Notes under the pieces: model-generated
The model's database searches: none
Seen by the model: only the letters and a program-made list of their open reading frames with translations
Told to the model about the DNA's origin: nothing
Shown: one piece after another, positions 59,785 to 64,000 of the stretch
Numbering within the stretch: position 1 is the first letter of the stretch
How the letters are laid out: the number at the start of each line of letters is the position of its first letter
Position numbers and translations under genes: made by a program
NCBI GenBank assembly: GCA_002729235.1
Contig: PBTY01000055.1
Span: 79,983 to 143,982 of the forward strand
Length of the DNA: 64,000 bases
Reading direction: 5' to 3'
Source: Rickettsiales bacterium
GTDB taxonomy: Bacteria; Bacteroidota; Bacteroidia; Cytophagales; Cyclobacteriaceae

Positions 59785-60833
59785 TGAACCAGGCAAACTT
59801 TTACCCAGGACCATCCAGAGTTTACTCTAACATTACCGAATACATCTACGAAGCCTACATGGAAGGCTTTATGTCGATAAATCATCGTAGCGAACAGTTT
59901 ATGGAGCTTTATCGCAATGTCAAAGCAGAATTGCGAACGAAATTGCTGGTACCAGGGGATTATGAAATCATATTCACTTCATCAGCCACCGAATCCTGGG
60001 AGATCATTGCTCAGTCTCTTACCGTAAAGGGAAGCCAACATTTCTTCAATGGTTCATTTGGAGAAAAATGGGCAAGCTATGCGGAGGAGTTAACCACTGT
60101 CACTAAGACCCATTTCGGAATCAATGAAAAGCTGCCAACTGGAGATATTGCCGAGGGAGTAGATGTGCTCTGCCTTACGCATAATGAGACTTCCAATGCC
60201 ACGATGGTATCAATGGAAAGCATGAAGATGCTTCGGGCGGAAAATGAAGGTAAGTTGATTGCAGTAGATGTGACTTCTTCTTTCGGAGGAGTTAAACTCG
60301 ACTATTCTTTGGCTGATGTTTGGTATGGTAGTGTGCAGAAATGCCTTGGCTTGCCAGCAGGTATGGGGTTCATGATCTTATCGCCAAAAGCGATCCAGCA
60401 GGCAGAGAATATTGGAGAGAATAAACGCTACAATAGTTTGGTAAGGCTCTTGGAAAATGCTGCCAAAGATCAGACTTCATATACCCCGAATGTATTAAGT
60501 ATTTACTTGTTGTATAGGACTCAGCAAGTCTCTAAAGGGATTGACTACATTTCTGAGAAGTTGACCAATAGAATGGCTTCTTATACGGACTTATTCAATA
60601 AAACGGAAGGAATCAGTTTTCTGGTCGAGAGTGAAAAACTTCGTTCAGCCACGGTTTTAGCATTGACTTCTGCATCTCCCGATAAGATTAAAGAGAAAGC
60701 ATTGGATAGAGGAATTGTCTTAGGTAGTGGTTATGGTCCATGGAAGAAATCTACCTTTAGAATCGCCAATTTCCCTGCTCTCAAGACCAAAGAGGTGGAA
60801 AAATTAATGGCCTTTTTTGCGAAGTATTATTAA
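59784..60833 (+). CDS. Aminotransferase class V (phosphoserine aminotransferase-like)
   Basis: FYPGPSRVYSNI, VDVTSSFGGVKLDYSLADVWYGSVQKCLGLPAGMGFMI. Confidence 0.88.
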   Translation: MNQANFYPGPSRVYSNITEYIYEAYMEGFMSINHRSEQFMELYRNVKAELRTKLLVPGDYEIIFTSSATESWEIIAQSLTVKGSQHFFNGSFGEKWASYAEELTTVTKTHFGINEKLPTGDIAEGVDVLCLTHNETSNATMVSMESMKMLRAENEGKLIAVDVTSSFGGVKLDYSLADVWYGSVQKCLGLPAGMGFMILSPKAIQQAENIGENKRYNSLVRLLENAAKDQTSYTPNVLSIYLLYRTQQVSKGIDYISEKLTNRMASYTDLFNKTEGISFLVESEKLRSATVLALTSASPDKIKEKALDRGIVLGSGYGPWKKSTFRIANFPALKTKEVEKLMAFFAKYY

Positions 60834-60860
60834 AAAAAAGGCTCTGTATCAACAGAGCCT
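60832..60860 (-). terminator. Intrinsic terminator for the minus-strand TPR gene
   Basis: AGGCTCTG-TATCAA-CAGAGCCT with T8 on minus strand. Confidence 0.8.
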
Positions 60861-60881
60861 CTTAGCTGATATTTTTGTTGA

Positions 60882-62192
60882 TTATCTTCTCTGAATCGTC
60901 ACAGATTCGTTGATCCAGCAGTCGACAGTAATTTTTTGTCCTTCTTCATAGCTCTCATTGAAGATTTCTTCGATAGAAGGGAACTGAGACTTTGCGGCCT
61001 CCATTTGCTTGGAGTTGCCAGCTTTCTGGTACATTTCGTATGCTGCCAAATAGACACCACGATCTTTCACACGGCTCTCCCCACCACTACACTCGTCAAA
61101 GCTTAAATAGTACAAGTTTCCAATGAGATTGTAGGCATCACTCGCTCCGGGTTTTACACTAAGCGCTTCGTAAGCCAAAGATCTTGATTTTCTCTTGTCA
61201 CCTTGTTTGAATGCTACAGAAGCAAGCCCCATGAAGGCTTCAAATTTCTGGTCCTTGTCTTCAGTCAGGTTGCTTGCCTTTTCGTAATACATGTTTGATT
61301 TGGCGTACTCCTGTGTTTTATAAAACCTATCACCAAGCGCTTTGGCTAGCGAAAATGATGGCTCAGCGGTAAAGAATATTTCTGCTGCCTTGGTAAAATA
61401 TGGCTCATCAGAACATTTGGCAGTTAAAGAATAGGAAAAAATCTTCTTAGCTGTATTGATGTCATCTGGATTGGCATTCATTTTTGGAACGAGATTCTCC
61501 TCGATGAATTCACAGCTAATCAAATCACTGCCCAATGAATTTAAGAAAGCATCTACTTTGTCTTGTTCTTTTTCAAGCTTTTCTTTCTTCCCTCCAGTAG
61601 CGATTTTCTCATCGATTACTGAAGTTATTTTGGTATGGATGTCCAATACATCAGTTGCCGGAAGCTCATCTGGTTTAGACTTATAGTAATAAGTAGCCAG
61701 TGTCATGTAAGGAGTCAGGTTGAAATCTGAGATGTCCGAAGAGCTAAATGTATATAGCTTATCATAAAGCTCCTTGAGTAGTGCGTATTTCGCTGGCACT
61801 TTGTAATACATTTTGAAAGCAGAGTAAGCTTTTCGGTCTAGCACAGAAGCCTCATCTCCAAAATACTTGATACGCATGTCGTACGTCCAGAGAAGTGAGT
61901 CTCTTAATGTATTGGTTCTTTCGGCGGATATGCCTGTTTCAATAAGGTTATCAATGATTTTTGGACCATCCTGATATATGGATTCGTGCAGATCTGGAGT
62001 GTTAGCATATAGCCATTGTACACTTGTCCAGCACTCCTGCCACTTATCGGTGGTCATCAAAAGTTTATAATAAGCCTGTTTTTCTTTGGCCATGTCATGC
62101 TTTTCAGCCTCTTCTGGCCAGTTCCACCCATTTTGTGCGGTGGCAAAAAAGGTCATTAGAAGACCTAATATTAGTCCTACTAGTCTAAACAT
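60882..62192 (-). CDS. TPR-containing secreted protein
   Basis: Signal peptide; TPR-like repeats (KFEAFMGLASVAFKQGDKRKSRSLAYEALSVKPGASDAYNLIGNLYY). Confidence 0.8.
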   Translation of the reverse strand: MFRLVGLILGLLMTFFATAQNGWNWPEEAEKHDMAKEKQAYYKLLMTTDKWQECWTSVQWLYANTPDLHESIYQDGPKIIDNLIETGISAERTNTLRDSLLWTYDMRIKYFGDEASVLDRKAYSAFKMYYKVPAKYALLKELYDKLYTFSSSDISDFNLTPYMTLATYYYKSKPDELPATDVLDIHTKITSVIDEKIATGGKKEKLEKEQDKVDAFLNSLGSDLISCEFIEENLVPKMNANPDDINTAKKIFSYSLTAKCSDEPYFTKAAEIFFTAEPSFSLAKALGDRFYKTQEYAKSNMYYEKASNLTEDKDQKFEAFMGLASVAFKQGDKRKSRSLAYEALSVKPGASDAYNLIGNLYYLSFDECSGGESRVKDRGVYLAAYEMYQKAGNSKQMEAAKSQFPSIEEIFNESYEEGQKITVDCWINESVTIQRR

Positions 62193-62284
62193 TAGTAAAT
62201 GAGTTATTTTTTCGCAATTTGGTTAAAAAAGATTCATTCTTGGCAAGCTTCCCAATTAGCTTTGCGTTAAAATTATAAGGACGA

Positions 62285-62854
62285 GTGTTCAATTTTAAAG
62301 AAATTCTTTCGGTTTCGCTGATTCTTTTCTCAGTAATAGACATACTAGGTAGTGTCCCGATCATCATTGATTTACGTAAAAAAGCCGGACATGTTCAGTC
62401 TGAGAAGGCAACATTGGCTTCAGGGCTTCTAATGATCCTTTTTTTATTCCTTGGAGAGAGTATTTTAAAGCTTTTTGGGATTGATATTGGTTCATTTGCC
62501 ATAGCAGGGGGGTTGATTATGTTTTTCATCGGGTTGGAGATGGTGCTCGGTATTCACTTTTTCAAAGCTGATGATACGGATCTCTCGTCATCATCTATTG
62601 TGCCTTTAGCTTTTCCACTGATTGCTGGAGCGGGTACTTTGACTACTTTAATTTCATTAAAGGCCATTTATGCCACACCAAATATTTTGGTAGGAGTCGT
62701 ACTGAACCTGTTGTTTGTTTATGCAGTGTTAAAGACATCAGGATGGCTAGAAAAGAAAATTGGAGCTGCCGGGTTCAATATTTTCAGAAAAGTATTTGGT
62801 ATTATCTTGCTGTCCATTGCGATCAAGATATTTAAAACCTACTTATTTGTTTAA
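62285..62854 (+). CDS. MarC family (UPF0056) membrane protein
   Basis: SLILFSVIDILGSVPIIIDL..., FPLIAGAGTLTTLISLK. Confidence 0.92.
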   Translation: MFNFKEILSVSLILFSVIDILGSVPIIIDLRKKAGHVQSEKATLASGLLMILFLFLGESILKLFGIDIGSFAIAGGLIMFFIGLEMVLGIHFFKADDTDLSSSSIVPLAFPLIAGAGTLTTLISLKAIYATPNILVGVVLNLLFVYAVLKTSGWLEKKIGAAGFNIFRKVFGIILLSIAIKIFKTYLFV

Positions 62855-63325
62855 ATGATTACGATCTACACAGACGGAGCAGCAAAAGGAAATCCTGGTC
62901 CAGGGGGTTATGGTGCCATTTTGGACTACAAAGGAAAGCGAAAGGAATTGTCGGAAGGATTTAGAAATACGACGAACAATCGGATGGAGCTGCTGGCTGT
63001 GATCAAAGCATTAGAGGCTATTAAAAAACCAGGATGGAATGTTCTAGTTTACTCTGATTCCAAATATGTGGTGGATGCGGTAGAGAAAGACTGGCTCTCA
63101 GGTTGGGTTCGTAAAGGATTCAAAGGGAAAAAGAATCCGGATCTGTGGAAGCGTTACCTGGAAGCGAGTAAACCACATAATGTTAAATTCCAATGGGTGA
63201 AAGGCCATGCAGGTCATCCTGAGAATGAGCGTTGCGATCAGCTGGCTGTGGAGGCTGCTGAGGGGTTTGACCTAAAAATAGACAAAGAGTTTGAAGCCAA
63301 TCAGGAAGATACGGGGATGTTTTAA
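62855..63325 (+). CDS. rnhA: Ribonuclease HI
   Basis: IYTDGAAKGNPGPGGYGAIL, NRMELLAVIKALEA, YSDSKYVV, VKGHAGHPENERCDQLA. Confidence 0.96.
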   Translation: MITIYTDGAAKGNPGPGGYGAILDYKGKRKELSEGFRNTTNNRMELLAVIKALEAIKKPGWNVLVYSDSKYVVDAVEKDWLSGWVRKGFKGKKNPDLWKRYLEASKPHNVKFQWVKGHAGHPENERCDQLAVEAAEGFDLKIDKEFEANQEDTGMF

Positions 63326-63388
63326 AGTTATCTGACTTCTGTGATCAGAAGATCTTTCGATTATAATCTGTTCGAATTTTTAGGTAAA

Positions 63389-64000
63389 ATGAGAAAGAAA
63401 AACACTTTTTTTCAATTCAAACAATTCAGAATAGATCAGGGACAGACCGCCATGAAGGTCACCACCGAGGGGTGTTTATTTGGAGCTTGGGTGGCTAGTC
63501 AGGTTCAAAATGCAAAGAGTGTTCTCGATATCGGATCTGGCACCGGTTTACTTTCTTTAATGCTAGCTCAGAAACTTCAAGATGCTCAAATTCATGGCGT
63601 CGAGTTAAACGAGGACGCCGCACCACAAGCAGATCAGAACTTTAAAGAAAGCCCGTGGGGTGAGCGATTATTCATTCATCAACAAAAGATTCAAGAATTT
63701 CAGGATACGCAGAAATTTGATCTAATTATTTCCAACCCACCTTTTTTCAAACAGTCATTGAATTCACCCGATGCAAATGTGAACCTGGCTCGTCATGATG
63801 ATAGCATGTCTCAGCAGGATTTGATCAAAGCGATTAAACTCAACCTCAACCAAGAGGGGCTTGCTTTTATACTTTATCCAGAGAGGGAAGCAAATAGTTT
63901 CAGACAGGATGCTATTGCAGAAGGCCTGTTTCCTGTGAAAGAGCTTGTGGTTTTTAATTCATCGGGCTCTAAAGTTTTAAGAACCATTATAGCTTATGCA
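63389..64000 (+). CDS. trmN6: tRNA1(Val) (adenine(37)-N6)-methyltransferase TrmN6 (YfiC), 3' truncated
   Basis: Manual translation MRKKNTFFQFKQFRIDQGQTAMKVTTEGCLFGAWV...VLDIGSGTGLLSLMLAQ...IISNPPFF; no stop before window end. Confidence 0.9.
   Translation, partial: MRKKNTFFQFKQFRIDQGQTAMKVTTEGCLFGAWVASQVQNAKSVLDIGSGTGLLSLMLAQKLQDAQIHGVELNEDAAPQADQNFKESPWGERLFIHQQKIQEFQDTQKFDLIISNPPFFKQSLNSPDANVNLARHDDSMSQQDLIKAIKLNLNQEGLAFILYPEREANSFRQDAIAEGLFPVKELVVFNSSGSKVLRTIIAYA

Overview
Chromosomal window from a Bacteroidota bacterium, probably Cytophagales-like (inferred from porQ, the Bacteroidota-type housekeeping genes, LES-like lipoproteins and ECF42/DGPF pairing). Most of it is core metabolism and cell biology: lon-porQ-hslU, pyrR-pyrB, purB, dnaX, ftsK, lolA, pyrD, pyrF, murA, xerD, aroQ, rnhA, trmN6, a two-component system, several ECF sigma/anti-sigma modules, GT9 glycosyltransferases and peptidases. 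I saw no tRNA, rRNA, CRISPR array, prophage or transposon. The most notable signals are: (1) three tandem copies of a structured element between murA and an ECF sigma operon (about 37629-38127); read on the minus strand each copy is a 5' hairpin, an invariant ~20-nt linker and a GC-rich hairpin plus U-tract, with a compensatory base-pair change in copy 2, which looks like a family of sibling sRNAs; (2) dnaX interrupted at an A10 tract with the tau C-terminus in the -1 frame, consistent with slippage/frameshifting, in a protein that also appears to lack the usual Cys4 zinc module; (3) a divergent SodC-like lipoprotein that keeps the Cu ligands but has lost two Zn-ligand histidines; (4) a lipoprotein made of six domains in an A-A-B-A-A-B order; (5) an SPFH/membrane protein/ribbon-helix-helix mini-operon with a near-perfect 20-bp palindrome upstream. 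Assignments come from reading the sequence and recalling protein families; no searches were run.
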